Shown: one piece after another, positions 1-10,784 of the stretch
Layout: each line of letters begins with the position of its first letter
How positions within the stretch are numbered: the first letter of the stretch is position 1
Source of the DNA: Moniliophthora roreri
Lineage: Eukaryota; Basidiomycota; Agaricomycetes; Agaricales; Marasmiaceae
Direction: 5' to 3'
Length of the DNA: 64,000 nt
Assembly: GCA_001466705.2 (NCBI GenBank)
Contig: LATX02000187.1
Location: 248,001-312,000, forward strand
Translations under genes and position numbers: made by a program
The notes under the pieces: model-generated
What the model saw: the letters and a program-made list of their open reading frames with translations, nothing else
What the model was told of the DNA's origin: nothing
The model's database searches: none

Positions 1-123
1 CGAATGGACATGCACCACCTCAGCATTGAAAGTCTGGTTGAGATGATTGTACTGGTCTCGACGAACTACGTTGAATGTAGCATTTCCATCTATTGAGAAA
101 TCTGAGGCGTTGGAGAAATCCAT
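1..123 (-). CDS. N-terminus of a protein with the NLR-type GxFNxVxRDQ signature (partial, runs off left edge)
   Basis: Reading leftward from an ATG at 123, 41 codons stay open to the window edge. The peptide contains DFSIDGNATFNVVRRDQYN, which aligns with the first exons of the two NACHT genes in this window (NISGGQFNNVGRDQINY at 1405 and DFSVHGGHFNVAGRDINN at 41821). This Gly/Asn/Gln-rich leader is common at the N-terminus of Agaricomycete NACHT and kinase-like proteins (family knowledge). The downstream domain lies outside the window, so the effector type is unknown. The gene is divergent from the NACHT gene at 1405. Confidence rests on the motif match and its position at a start codon. Confidence 0.6.
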   Translation of the reverse strand, partial: MDFSNASDFSIDGNATFNVVRRDQYNHLNQTFNAEVVHVHS

Positions 124-1404
124 TGTCGGAGATGGTCGTGGGTTCCAAATGTTACACGAGGTATCGCAGCGAGGCAGTGACGGCGGTGTTCTCGGTAGCT
201 CTTGGGTGACCACAAACTCCGGGGCTGCATGGAGCAGAGCGCTAAGGGTGGAACAAGCTGTGAGGATGGATGTGGCAGAGCAGACGAATTGGTCATCAGA
301 ACTTGTCGAGTACATACGACGTTTACTGTTGAATATTAGGCCTGGATTACGATATAGCTGTTTCGCTGTGGTGGCAATGGATTTGGATTTGTTGGCAGTA
401 TGTAACCTTCAGGGGAAGGACCTATACCCCGGCGAATGCGATAGTTCCAGAAAGTCAGCTGAACAGGAACCTTGCGTATTCCAGTACATACTGAAACTCA
501 CCGGATCTGCTATCGACCGACGGAAATTATGACACTATCCCATTCAGCACACTGTCTTCTGCATGTTTGCATCCCCTCTGCTTCTCACCTGAATAGTTTT
601 GGCTTCCTGGATACGGGTTTTTTCGTCTTGGAATCAGATTCCAACTTGGATATTGCATTGGCCGAAATTGAAGACCCGGTATATTTCAGCCAATACATGC
701 GACCCTTTTATGGCCTGGAATGGGCAAAAAGTACATATACCTCTTCAATTGCGTCTGCTCCCATCGTGGTTGGTGCCAAGGTTGCCTACCGCGTCGCGTG
801 CGTGTTTCAAGGCTCTGACCGGTTCTAGTTAACCACCAGCGCCTTTCGTTACTATTCGTTTAGGAGACAAAATGCAGGGTGCCTTGGAGTCGCAAAGATG
901 CAGATTACAGCACTGGATGCTACCTCGATTTCTGTTTGCTCAGTCTTACTCAGGATCTAATTTGTAGGCACTTCCGCGAAGCGTAACCCCCTTGACCGGT
1001 GGAAGCAGTGTCCCGCCTCAATAATCCCGATTGCTTTTTTCTGGAGCGTTTGGGCAAGAAATAGGGCTTAAAGCGTTCATTAACGTTCATTAATGCTAGT
1101 GAATAAGGAAGTTATGGTGACAAGTACGGCCTAGCTTGCCGGCCTTCCCAAGAGTCGGTATCGACCTTCCTTAGCTGTACCGGTTGAGACAGACAAGCTT
1201 AGCCAGTATATGGTATATGAAGGTGAGCTGCAGGAATTATATCTTGACATTTATGGGTAGAGCCATCTTGATCAAAACATTGACAGGTCTTATTCTATCA
1301 AACCATAAGACCACAGAGTGATCCGATGTCAATGGGTTTAACACCTTCGTCCACAATCATATCTACCCTCATTTTCTGCAGAGCAAACTCTACTGCACCT
1401 TTAC
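124..1404. other. Divergent intergenic region, no recognised gene
   Basis: This 1.28-kb stretch separates two outward-facing genes that share an N-terminal signature. Small plus-strand ORFs (47-532 and 472-828) show no recognisable family, and the first overlaps the minus-strand gene. CpG content is normal, so this is not old TE sequence. It presumably holds the promoters of both genes; no specific element can be assigned. Confidence 0.4.
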
Positions 1405-3573
1405 ATGCCGACGGATAACATGCCATCAATGTTCGCCAATGCTCGCAGAGTGAACATCAGCGGCGGTCAGTTCAACAATGTTGGGAGGGATCAGATAAAC
1501 TACTCGACCGAACGTAAGTCATCCCTGGTCAACTGGGGGGCTCTGGTTAACCTTTTGCTCAGCTCTTCAGCTTTTATGGCACTCCATCCGTGACGTGGGT
1601 GCGAGCCATGATTCAGAAATCCGTTATCCTCCGCCTCAATGTCACCCAAAAACCCGTCGAGATGTTTTGAAGTTGCTCCTCGACTGGATTCGCGGCGACT
1701 CCTCGCATTCCATCATGTGGCTATACGGTCCAGCAGGCGCAGGCAAATCTGCGATAGCACAAACCATAGCGGAGACGGCTCAAGACCAGAACATGCTGGC
1801 AGCCAGCTTCTTCTTCTGGCGAGGAGACCGAAAGCGAAATAATCCCAAATACATTTTCCTCTCACTCGCACACGATCTCGCACACTCCATCCCGGAGCTG
1901 CGCGAGCACATTGAACGAGCGATCAGAGCAAATCCCCGTATTTTGAAGGCCTCTCTTGAAGATCAGTTTCAAAAGCTGATCCTGGAGCCTTGTAAAACAC
2001 TCTCTCAAGCACGCAGACACCGAGGTGTTCTCGTGATCGATGGCTTAGACGAGTGCGATGGGAGCCGGGCACAGCAGCGTATTCTCCTGATCATAGCCAC
2101 AGCCCTGTTGGAGAATATGCCCTTTCGGATCCTCATATGCAGCAGGCCCGAACCCGCCATTCGGGATGCTTTCAATACCGATAAATTTCGCACATATCTC
2201 TGTCGTGTCGCTCTTGATGACACATACAACCCAGCTCGTGACATCGAGATCTTTCTGAAGAGCGAGTTTGAGCGGATACGCACCAGTCCCAATTATCGCC
2301 ACATCCTGTTTCCATCTCCATGGCCTGCTCGAGGCGTTATCTATGAACTCGTACACAAGGCATCCGGGCAATTCATTTATGCCAAAACCGTGGTCAAATT
2401 TGTGGATGATGAGTATTTCAACCCGTGCGAACAGCTGAAGCATATACTTCACCCCGACATTGACCTGAATCCGGAGTCGAGCTCACCTTTCCATGATCTG
2501 GATGTGCTTTACCATCAGATCCTTTCATCTAATCCTCGGCGCTCGAAAATGCGGGATGTTATGCAAGCTCTTGTGTCGCCCGTATCATTCAAACGAACCC
2601 CACGGTCAATTGAAGATTTACTACTACTCCGGGAAGGCGATGTTCTCTCGATATTGTGTGGAATGCACTCCGTTCTCAAAATAGGAGGCCTCGATGACGA
2701 GATCCGTATACTTCACACATCCTTGGGTGATTTTCTCCGTGATTCGAGCCGGTCTGGCTACTTTTTTGTGGGGAATAATGAGGATCTCCATGGCTTTATT
2801 GCATACCGGTATCTTCGTGTCATTGAGCACTGGTCCCGAGTATCTGGTGGGAACCGAGAAGTAATAGTCTCCTGGAGACAGTAAGTTTTCACTCTATATG
2901 GCATAAATACCATTCATTTACTTGATATAAACATAGATTTGATATGTTTTACAGTGCATGGACGACCTGGGGTCACCATTGCTCAAAGAGTAACTTGAAT
3001 GGTGATGTGCTGGATGCTCTCCGTGCTGTTGTCCACCAAAACTCCAATTCCATGAAATTGCTTGGGTCATACATTACGGGGTGTTTATGTGATGATTATC
3101 CATATCCGATGGCTCGCCTAGCTGAGAGCTTCCTTTGCCAAGCTGGGCTCGCATTGCAGTGCTTACAGGTGCGCTGTTCAAGTTCCGCAAAGCAATAATC
3201 TCACTTATACATGTAACAGGTGAATCCTTCCGATCGATATACCGACATAATACAACGTCTTTTGGACTGCACAGGGGGCTTTCTTGTTCGAGCAGAAACA
3301 TATAATCAACCAGGATATGAGAGCCTAGATAATGTTTTTGATGGTTTATCTCGTTTCCTCATTACTCGTGGTTTAACGCCGACTCCCCTCCAGCTTAGTG
3401 GGAAAGTAATCTCGATCGGAAATGATTGCTCTTGCACTCGAGCAGAGGAGGCTACATCCCTTTTATTCCTACCATGCTTGGAGTCAACTTTCAGGAACGT
3501 ATACCACATTCAGCTCTCGGTTGCCAGGGCAAGGAAGGGGCGGGCCGTGGTTCCGGCATATACTGGTGGTTAG
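1405..3573 (+). CDS. NACHT (NPHP3_N-type) NLR-like ATPase, NLR1
   Basis: STAND-class NTPase of the fungal NLR-like type, expected to be a cytosolic nucleotide-driven switch in self/non-self or stress recognition (family knowledge). Proposed exons are 1405-1513, 1563-2880, 2937-3168 and 3220-3573, giving 670 codons. Exon 1 holds the leader NISGGQFNNVGRDQINY. The NACHT domain follows, with Walker A GPAGAGKSA near residue 92 and Walker B VLVIDGLDECD near 195, then a helical C-terminal part with no WD40, ankyrin or TPR repeat that I can see. Intron positions and phases match NLR2 (39387-41821): phase 1 after the leader, phase 2, then phase 0. The last exon is shorter than in NLR2. A different frame at 3541-3614 resembles the NLR2 continuation, so the 3' end may be frameshifted. 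CpG-rich up to the stop, CpG-poor beyond it. Confidence 0.85.
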
Positions 3574-4550
3574 CGGTTGACCAGAAGTTTTTTCCTACCC
3601 AACATTTTGGCTAGTTTTGGAGGCTTTTATAGAATTCTATCAGGTCATTCATTACATAATTGAGCCTAAGACTCTCACCCTCCTTGAACCCATGTCCAAA
3701 GGCAAGAACAAGAGCAGAACCAGCAAAGAATCATCTGGAAGTTTTTACCAGGTGACATAACCCAAAGGTACCTGATATCACCCTATGTATGTTGATAGCA
3801 CCCAATTAAAGTCAATATTACCAGTCCCAGATGGTCATTGTCACAGGGGGGGTAGGTTGCAACCTCCATAAGGCTCAATGTGAACTTGCATAAACTGACA
3901 CAGACAGTTACCCAAGTTCACATCAAGTCACAGTTGGTTATATCAGGTCACTGTTGCTTAGGTTGAGTTTCAGTAGGTCACATTGAGTTTGAGTGGTTAT
4001 ATTGAATCCTAGTGGTCATAATGGATCCCAAAGTATTGTATATAATCTCATATTAAGAAATTACTTGATCTCCATCCATCAACTCCAAATAAAGAAATAA
4101 AAAGTTGGAACATATATTATAAGTATCTAATACATACAGGCAAAGATACAACAATACTAGAAATGGCCTGACTGAACCTCCCACTTGTCTAACTGTGTAT
4201 AGGTACACAGCAAGAGTATTTGTGCCTGAGAGTAGTGGATCAGTGACAAGCATGCATGGCCAGATCAACAAAAAGACTCACCAAATAGAGGTACTGGCAC
4301 TGAGGTCTACAGCAATCATCAGTCAAGAGTGCAAGAAAATGACAAATCAGAGAGATCATATCAAATACATTCACTGACAAGAGATCAGCTACATGAAATC
4401 TGATTCAGCATGAGCACTCACTCACATCACTGAATGTCAAACATTAAAAAGGTTGAGATCTTGTGGTATTATGCCTATATGTGTGGGTGAGATATTGATA
4501 CAACATGTGAAGGCATTGCTCACTTGTCATTCTAACTGGGGAGATGTTGA
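3574..4550. other. CpG-poor gene-free stretch, probable TE debris
   Basis: After 3614 CpG becomes almost absent. Short motifs of the ggtcaca/tgacct type recur, similar in flavour to 9120-9420 and 38600-39000. No long ORF or recognisable domain is seen. It is most likely degraded repeat sequence next to the Copia element. Confidence 0.4.
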
Positions 4551-4768
4551 GCTAGATACAGTAAATAGTAAGCATTAACATAAGAGAATGATAATAGATA
4601 GAAGCATACCTCAGTTGGGTGATAACACAGCTGAGGAAAGGAAGAAAGGAAGGCAGTTACAAAGTCCCTGCTGTACAGAGGTCATGTGAGATTGCAAAGA
4701 ATGACATGCTAGTTAAAAGTGTCCAAGAAAAGTCTGTATATAGTCTGAAAGTCTGAGAGATCCAAACA
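4551..4768 (-). repeat. 3' LTR of the Copia element
   Basis: Matches 8334-8553 over about 220 bp, including the shared core cctcagttgggtgataa. On the minus strand it begins TGTTTGGATC right after the polypurine tract. The far (left) border is approximate because homology fades at about 4545-4551. Confidence 0.65.
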
Positions 4769-4780
4769 CTCCCCCTTAGC
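4769..4780 (-). other. Polypurine tract of the Copia element
   Basis: The minus-strand sequence GCTAAGGGGGAG ends exactly where the LTR begins with TGTTT. This is the usual site of plus-strand priming in LTR retrotransposons, and here it sets polarity and the inner LTR border. Confidence 0.6.
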
Positions 4781-4973
4781 GAGTACCCACAACTTCAAGA
4801 CCAAGCATCTGAACCAAGCAAGAGTGAGCAGGTCCAGCAAAGCTCTTGGTGAAGATGTCAGCACAATTGTCTTGTGAGGGAACATTCACAGTGACAATGT
4901 GTTGATTCTCAATGACAGCTTTATGAATCCAGTGATCTGTTCAGAGTTTATGTTCGCAATAGCAGCCTGAGAG

Positions 4974-5357
4974 TCAACATGGAGCCTCTAGAGGGAAGCC
5001 AATCTGTTCCATGAGTTGGTGGAACCAGATGACTTCACGACCACAAAGGTGAGCTGCATAGTACTCAGCTTCACTAGTTGAGGAAGCAGTAGTGGTCTGC
5101 TTTCTGGATCTCCAAGAAAAGCATCCTCTTTCCAGAAAAAGAGCATATCCTAAGACTGACCATCTATGATCTGGGTGGCCAGCAAAGTTGGAATCTGACC
5201 ATGCAGTGATATCAAAGAACTTAGATGCACCACCCAATGTGAGTGACAGATTTCTAGTACTCTTCAAGTACCGAATGATCTGCTTCACAGTGGTCCAGTG
5301 GGCCTCACCAGGGTTCTGCATGAACTGAGCAACACACTGGCAGGCATGAGAGATATC
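4974..5357 (-). pseudogene. Copia RNase H region (downstream half)
   Basis: The minus strand encodes QFMQNPGEAHW, RYLKSTRN, WSDSNFAGHPDHR, TTTASSTSEAEYYA and REVIWFHQLM. These are the standard Copia RNase H landmarks, with catalytic Asp in SDSNFAG and Glu/Asp in SEAEY. The frame stops at 4974, but continuation residues (HVDSQAAIA) appear in another frame, so it is frameshifted. The upstream half resumes at 5899 beyond the solo LTR. Confidence 0.8.
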
Positions 5358-5893
5358 TGTTATGTTACTTGTGCAGCAACGACAACTACTCAACACCACT
5401 ATGACGTAGCAGCGCTAAGTTGCTGAAAGGATCAAGTTCGAGTTCGCTTAGCTTTCGCTAAGGTTCAGAGGATTTGGTTGATGTGAGCAAGATGTCTAAT
5501 CTGGAATTAACCAGGTCAAGCTAAGGTAGCTTAGACCTAGAAACTATCTACTTATGCAATGATTGTAGGTACTAGTTTGGATACAAACTGCTAGGTCGAC
5601 ATCGTTGTTTAGTAAACAAGTAGAAAGCAATAGAACATGAAAGAATGTCAATGAAGTCATAAACAAGGAACATGATATTGTAAGCGATGTCATTAGAATA
5701 CGATGGAAGGAAATAGAAAAAGATGAAATCATAGTGATGTCATAAACTAAAAAGGGAACTGGGAATGTGGATGTGTCCAGATGTTAAAAAGAAGCATATG
5801 TAAAGAAGTGATAGACTAGCACTGTAGGGCGTCTGAATGTCAAAGCTGTCGTAAGAAGACGAAAAGGGAAGGGAAATGAAATGTTTTGTAACA
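5358..5893. mobile_element. Solo LTR (536 bp) inserted in the Copia RT/RNase H region
   Basis: The insert begins TGTTATGTTAC and ends TTTTGTAACA, so it has TGTTA/TAACA inverted ends. It is flanked by the 5-bp direct repeat ATATC (5353-5357 and 5894-5898). Removing the insert and one ATATC restores the minus-strand reading MTRPDISHACQ, typical of Copia elements. It has no coding capacity and keeps CpG sites that its host lacks, so it is younger. Orientation and family are unknown. Confidence 0.85.
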
Positions 5894-5898
5894 ATATC

Positions 5899-6655
5899 TG
5901 GCCTAGTCATGACAGCAGCATGCATGATGGAGCCAACTGCTGACTGGTAGAGAACTGGACTGCTCCTCCAGAGTGGTAGGTGACTGTGTCTTGGAAAGTT
6001 TTGTACTATGCACAATAGAAGTAGATAAGGGATGAGCTGATCCCAAACCAAAGTGCTCAACAATTGAGTCAATGTACAAAGACTGATTGAAAGAGATAGT
6101 ACAAGCTGCTCTGTCTCAAGTGACAGTCGCATCCAGCAGTTGAGAAATCTCCTTATCAGAGATGACAACATGCTTGCTGAGGTTAGACTTGAAGTCATCA
6201 AGGATAGACTTGGAGCTAGCAAACAGACCAAGATCATCAACATGAGAGGTAATGATGACAGTACCCTTCTCAGTGTGATGAACAAAGACACAGAGATTGG
6301 AGGGACATGGTTTGAAGCCAAGTGTGATGAGAATCTCCTTGAGCTTCTGGTACCATGAGAAAGCAGACTGATAAAGCCTATAGAGAGCTTTATGAAGAAG
6401 CCAGACCCAGTTCTCCTTTCCCTTCACTACATGACCAGAAGGTTGAGCTACATAAGCAGGCTGGTCGACAGGTATTTCACTGTTGAGAAATGCTGATTTG
6501 ACATCCACAACATGAATCTCCCAGTTGAGAGTGGCAACCAAGCCAGAGATGGCATGAATGGACTCTATACGAGCCACAGGCACATAGGTATCCCAGAAAT
6601 CCACACCAGGAATCTGGCTAAACCCTTGTGCAACAAGACAAGCATGGTGTTCCAC
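5899..6655 (-). pseudogene. Copia reverse transcriptase (RVT_2), frameshifted
   Basis: From 6655 leftward the minus strand reads HACLVAQGFSQIPGVDFWDTY, VDVKSAFLNSEI, LHKALYRLYQSAFSWYQKL and SHVDDLGLFA, which are the RVT_2 landmarks including the active-site VDD. The frame ends at 6116. Copia-like text continues in other frames (YIDSIVEHFGLG and then YQSAVGSIMHAAVMTRPDI), so at least two frameshifts are present. The ORF then meets the solo LTR. Confidence 0.8.
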
Positions 6656-6761
6656 AATACAACCTTGCTCATCCTGTTTGATGTTAAAAACCCATTTGGT
6701 GCCAGTGGGCTTTCAGCTCTTAGGACATGGCACAAGCTCATATGTCTGTGCCAGCCAATCA

Positions 6762-8024
6762 TCACAACTCCTCTTCAATAGCTTCAACCCAATACTTGCA
6801 TTCAGGACTATTAAGTGCCTGGGCAAGAGTCTGTGGATTATCTCCAACAGAGAGAACAGCAGCATGTGAGGTCTTGGGTTGAGTGTCTCCCCCTGAAGAG
6901 GCAGTGACCTCTTTAGCAGCAGCATAATGTGTATGAAGAGGTGGGACTGAGAGATTAGGCCAAGATTTAGGCATAGCCTTAGGGCACTGAGCAGGAAGAG
7001 AAGATGATGGAGAAGGAGTAGGAGTAGAGGGTTGCTCCAACTTGGGAGCAGAAGGAGTAGAAACAGGAGAAGAAGGTGGCTTGACAGAGTCTGAGGAAGA
7101 TGCAGATGCAGATAGTGCTGAGGGAGTATCAATACCGTTATTGTCAATGGATATTGGATCAGCATTGTTAGACTGTAGGCTGGTGAGCCACTTGTACTCC
7201 CTCTCATTGCTGATAGGGGCATTAGAGAAACTTAAATGGTCAAACTTGATATGAATTGAAGTCACCAGATCTAAATCAGTGAGAACTACATTGGACACTT
7301 CTCCTCCCCCACTATCCTCCGCAGCATGGGCCTTCTCCTTGCCCTTGCTGCCCTTCCCCTTCTTCTTCTTGTTCTTCTTCCCAGCTCTTCCTCCACTAGG
7401 CTTAGTGCAGTAGGACTTGGTATGACTATCTTTCCTACAATTCATGCACCAGTATCTGCCCTTCTCTCTAGCATCCCTCTCCAGAGTTGCCAGAGCAGAT
7501 TCAACAGCAGATCCACTCTGAGGAGCAATAGCAGCATCAGCATGAGTGGCTTTACCCATGGAGAAAACGATATCAGAGAGCTTAGTCTCCTTGTTGACCA
7601 ACTGAGCACAAATAAAGGAGTACCAGGACTGCAAGTCCTTGAGATTGGCAGAGAGAGTAGCAAGAAGAAGAGCAGCCTCCAAATAGGAAGAGACATTAAA
7701 ATCCAGTTTCTTGAGAGTACTGAAACACTCCTGGAATGACTTCAGATGCTCCTCAACATCACTACTAGAAGAAAAAGGGGTAACAAGATGTTGCATCCAA
7801 TACATGAGCATACCTGAACCCTTTTGCTCCCCAACCTGCTTCAATGCCAGCCAGATCTTGTGGGAGGATGAAAGAGACCCCACTTGCACAATGAGAGACT
7901 CATCAATGCACCACATGAGGTAAACCTGAGCATGATTGTCCTTCTTCACCAAGTTCACATACTCAGTAGACTTTGGGTCAGACAGCTTGAGAATGCCATC
8001 AACCACATAGCCTTGACCTCCCAC
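6762..8024 (-). pseudogene. Copia gag with zinc knuckle fused to the pre-RT linker
   Basis: The 420-codon frame contains a UBN2-like gag core (MWCIDESLIVQVG, HKIWLALK, FQECFSTLKKLDF) and a zinc knuckle, CMNCRKDSHTKSYC (C-X2-C-X4-H-X4-C). A Lys-rich patch follows, then a Ser/Pro/Ala-rich linker ending in ALNSPECKYWVEAIEEEL, the usual start of RVT_2. Protease and integrase, normally between the knuckle and this point, are absent. The true N-terminus lies upstream in another frame. Confidence 0.75.
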
Positions 8025-8333
8025 ATGCTGGTAGAAGGTCTAGGAGGTGGTGGTGGTGGTGGTGAGGGACTAGTGGACATGCAAAGTGTAGTGGGATAAT
8101 GTGGATGTTGTCAAAAGACAATGAGAGTGTGAAGGAAAGGAATAGAGTGTGTGATAATTCCAGAGGCAATAGGAAACCCAGATAGAGCAACAGACAAGTC
8201 TTCCAGATCAACAGGCAGAGCTAGAGCCCATAATCTAAAGTAAAAAGGTACCTAGGTAAGACAGTCAATACAAGCTCAGTTGGGTGATAACACAACTGTA
8301 TTGGACTGCATCTAGGTAAGACAGAGTCAATAC

Positions 8334-8553
8334 AAGCTAGAGACAGTAAATAGTAAGCATTAACATAAGAGAATGATAATAGATAGAAGCATACCTCAGT
8401 TGGGTGATAATACAACTGAGGAAAAGAAGAAAGGAAGGCAGTTACAAAGTCTCTGCCATACAGAGGTCACATGAGATTGCAAAGAATAATGTGCTAGTTT
8501 AAAGTGTCCAAGAAAAGTCCATACATAGTCAAAAAGTCTGAGAGATCTGAACA
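8334..8553 (-). repeat. 5' LTR of the Copia element
   Basis: Partner of 4551-4768. On the minus strand it starts TGTTCAGATC at 8553. A smaller partial tandem copy of its inner edge (ctaggtaagacag... and cagttgggtgataac) lies at 8250-8330, so the inner border is blurred. No primer binding site could be assigned. Confidence 0.6.
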
Positions 8554-10374
8554 ATAAATATGAAAGATGAGCATAGTAGTGTTCACCTGTGCAATACATG
8601 ACTCACCACTATAGTAGGCATTATATATCTCAGAACCACATACAGTCCCCAAATCTGACATCAAGCTACTGGAGTTAAAGTGACTGTAGTCATGTCTTGC
8701 CACTTGATGTGTTGCAACTGGTTGGTTAAGCCTACAGTTGCTGTCAGGAGTGCCCAATGACTGGAGGAAGGAAATCACCTTGCCTGGTGAAAGGACATCT
8801 ATTACATGCCATTGAGGATCTTGATAACACTTGAGAGCCTTGAGGATGACACTATGGGAGGGACTGGCAGATATTTGGGCTGGAGGGAGATGGGGTGTTG
8901 CATTGACATGATGGTGGTTGGAAAGAAAGAGGTGGAGTTTGAAAATCAGCTGCCCATGGAGCCTTTATTCCTCCAGTCCAAAGCATCTAGTCCCATGTGA
9001 CCTGCATTGTCTTTTTTTCTCATCTACAGCTTAGTCTTGGTTTGACAAGGCATTGCCAGACATCATCTTACTATTTCTGCTTGTTAACAGCCTCCCAAAA
9101 TATTCTGTTCCAGATCAATCTACACAGCTCTGAACACTGACTCAATATAACCCCTATAGCCTGATGTAACCTCCATAACTGGCTACACTGGGTTTTATTG
9201 GTTCTATCAGGTTACAGTAGATTGTAGCTCCAAAAGAGCTGATTATATTGAGCTTCACTAAGGTTATAACCTACTGGAACTTAATACACCAAGTTATAGT
9301 ATGTCTTGTACTACAGTGACCTAATACATTTAGGCTTATAGAGTTACAATAGCAAGACAACCCACAAAAACCAGCCTTGACAAGTTTAATAGAGTCTCAA
9401 CTCTATGTAACTTGCCAGGTCAGCTGGTAAATTTTCCAGATGATAAGCATAGAGACACACTAGCACTGGTTTGCACAATCAAAAGAGGCATTTCTCTCCA
9501 GTTTTGACTGATGACAAAGAGCACATCAAGGAGGCATGAGTTGACAGTAAGAATGTTGACTTGGATCTCAAGCAGATCCCTGCAGGGAAGAACCTCATCT
9601 AATTGGCCAAAAGACATAGTGATCTGGATGAAATGGACTAGTTTGAAGAGTCTGAACCAGATTTGGTTGCTAAAGATGAGGAGGCTGAAGATGTAGATGC
9701 AGAAGATGTGGATGCAGAAGAATTTTGAGAACATGAAGACTGGGAGGAAAAGCTTGCAGATGAAGAGTTGATGTAGCAGTTGTTGAAACTCATAAAGCAT
9801 CTTGGTGATAATCTGAAGAATGAAGACTGGGTTCCAGTACAGATTCAAACAGATAATCAGCATTGAAAGAAGTGGTTAAAAGGAGGTAAGCTGCACTAAT
9901 AGTCCAGTTTGATACTGTTGATATAACCCAGAAGTGTCTGTCTGTGTAATTCTATAAAAATTGCATTTTTACCAGTATAAAGAAGTACATTAAGACAAGT
10001 TTGATGCCACAAGTTGCTGATAATTGATCTGTTAAGTTGAGAAGACCCTTTGAGATGACAGCAGACTATATGGGACTGTGGTAATATTAAGCTAGTGCTT
10101 CAAGCTAGACCATATTGGCTTCTGAGCCCATCAGGATAGTGTAAAAGATTCTTCAGAACAAGTTGAGACACATTACAGCTTTGACCAAGAAGAAATTTGA
10201 TGGTGAATCTCTAAGTTCTTAACTCTAAGTGTCATTGAGACAAGATATACTAACAAACAGTACATTTTGACAAGAAAGAACATGAAAGAGCACTCTTCCT
10301 AGAACACTACTGTACTTGCATGTATAAAGGCCACTGTAACACATAATGCACCTCCTGTTGCATTGCCAAATTGC
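8554..10374. other. CpG-poor TE debris
   Basis: No intact gene is seen. At 9500-9870 the plus strand gives a stop-broken acidic reading (DVDAEDVDAEEF, then a KHLGDN-like stretch followed by EDWVP) that looks like part of a TE-encoded protein. 9120-9420 has recurring short motifs similar to 3640-4060. CpG is nearly absent, consistent with old repeats. Confidence 0.45.
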
Positions 10375-10690
10375 TCTGGTGAAGATGCTTAAAAACCTAT
10401 GCCTCTACTGTGAAAACATGAGGTTTGTGGTGCCAAAATACCCCTGAAAAGATAGGTAAGTTTTTGATTATCAGATGTTTTGTGAGTTGGTTTGGTGTGA
10501 TTTACTGTTACTACAATGTTAAGAATAATTCTCAGTGTATTGCTCAGTAGTGTTCAGAAATATATGCCTTTAAAACAACTTCTCAGATTTGAGAATGTGT
10601 GATCAATTTTGTTAAAAATATTTTCTTGTTTTCTAGGTTTATTAATCACTTTCAAGCAAAACTGGTAACTAATGGTTCAACCAGAAAATT
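10375..10690 (+). repeat. TE fragment, inverted partner of 22160-22495
   Basis: The plus-strand stretch gaagatgcttaaaaacctatg... through ttcaaccagaaa aligns along most of its length with the reverse complement of 22160-22495. Shared blocks include tggtgccaaaatacccc and aagaataattctcag. The partner lies between the protease and RT regions of Gypsy-2, so this is probably a piece of a related element in the opposite orientation. Confidence 0.65.
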
Positions 10691-10784
10691 GCTGAGACAG
10701 GCTGAGCTGACGCAGATGACAAAGTCGTTCTCGTTGTTGGTTGTGGTGATGACCCGCTGTCGTGCGCTACTCTACAAGACTATG

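Larger units (their letters stand above)
4551..8553 (-). mobile_element. Degraded Ty1/Copia retrotransposon, minus orientation, lacking protease and integrase
   Basis: Direct repeats at about 4551-4768 and 8334-8553 look like LTRs. A purine tract (minus strand AAGGGGGAG) abuts the start of the left LTR, which fixes the minus orientation. Between them, from right to left, are gag with a zinc knuckle, a pre-RT linker, an RVT_2 reverse transcriptase and a Copia-type RNase H. I see no aspartic protease and no DDE integrase: gag passes through a low-complexity Ser/Pro linker straight into the RT. There are frameshifts near 6116 and within RNase H, and a solo LTR splits the RT/RNase H region at 5358. 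The element is CpG-poor and the LTRs carry many transition differences, so it is old. Confidence 0.8.

Noticed and set aside
472..828. Plus-strand 118-codon ORF left of NLR1
   Set aside because: No domain, no recognisable splice partners, and it overlaps another frame; left as unannotated intergenic DNA.
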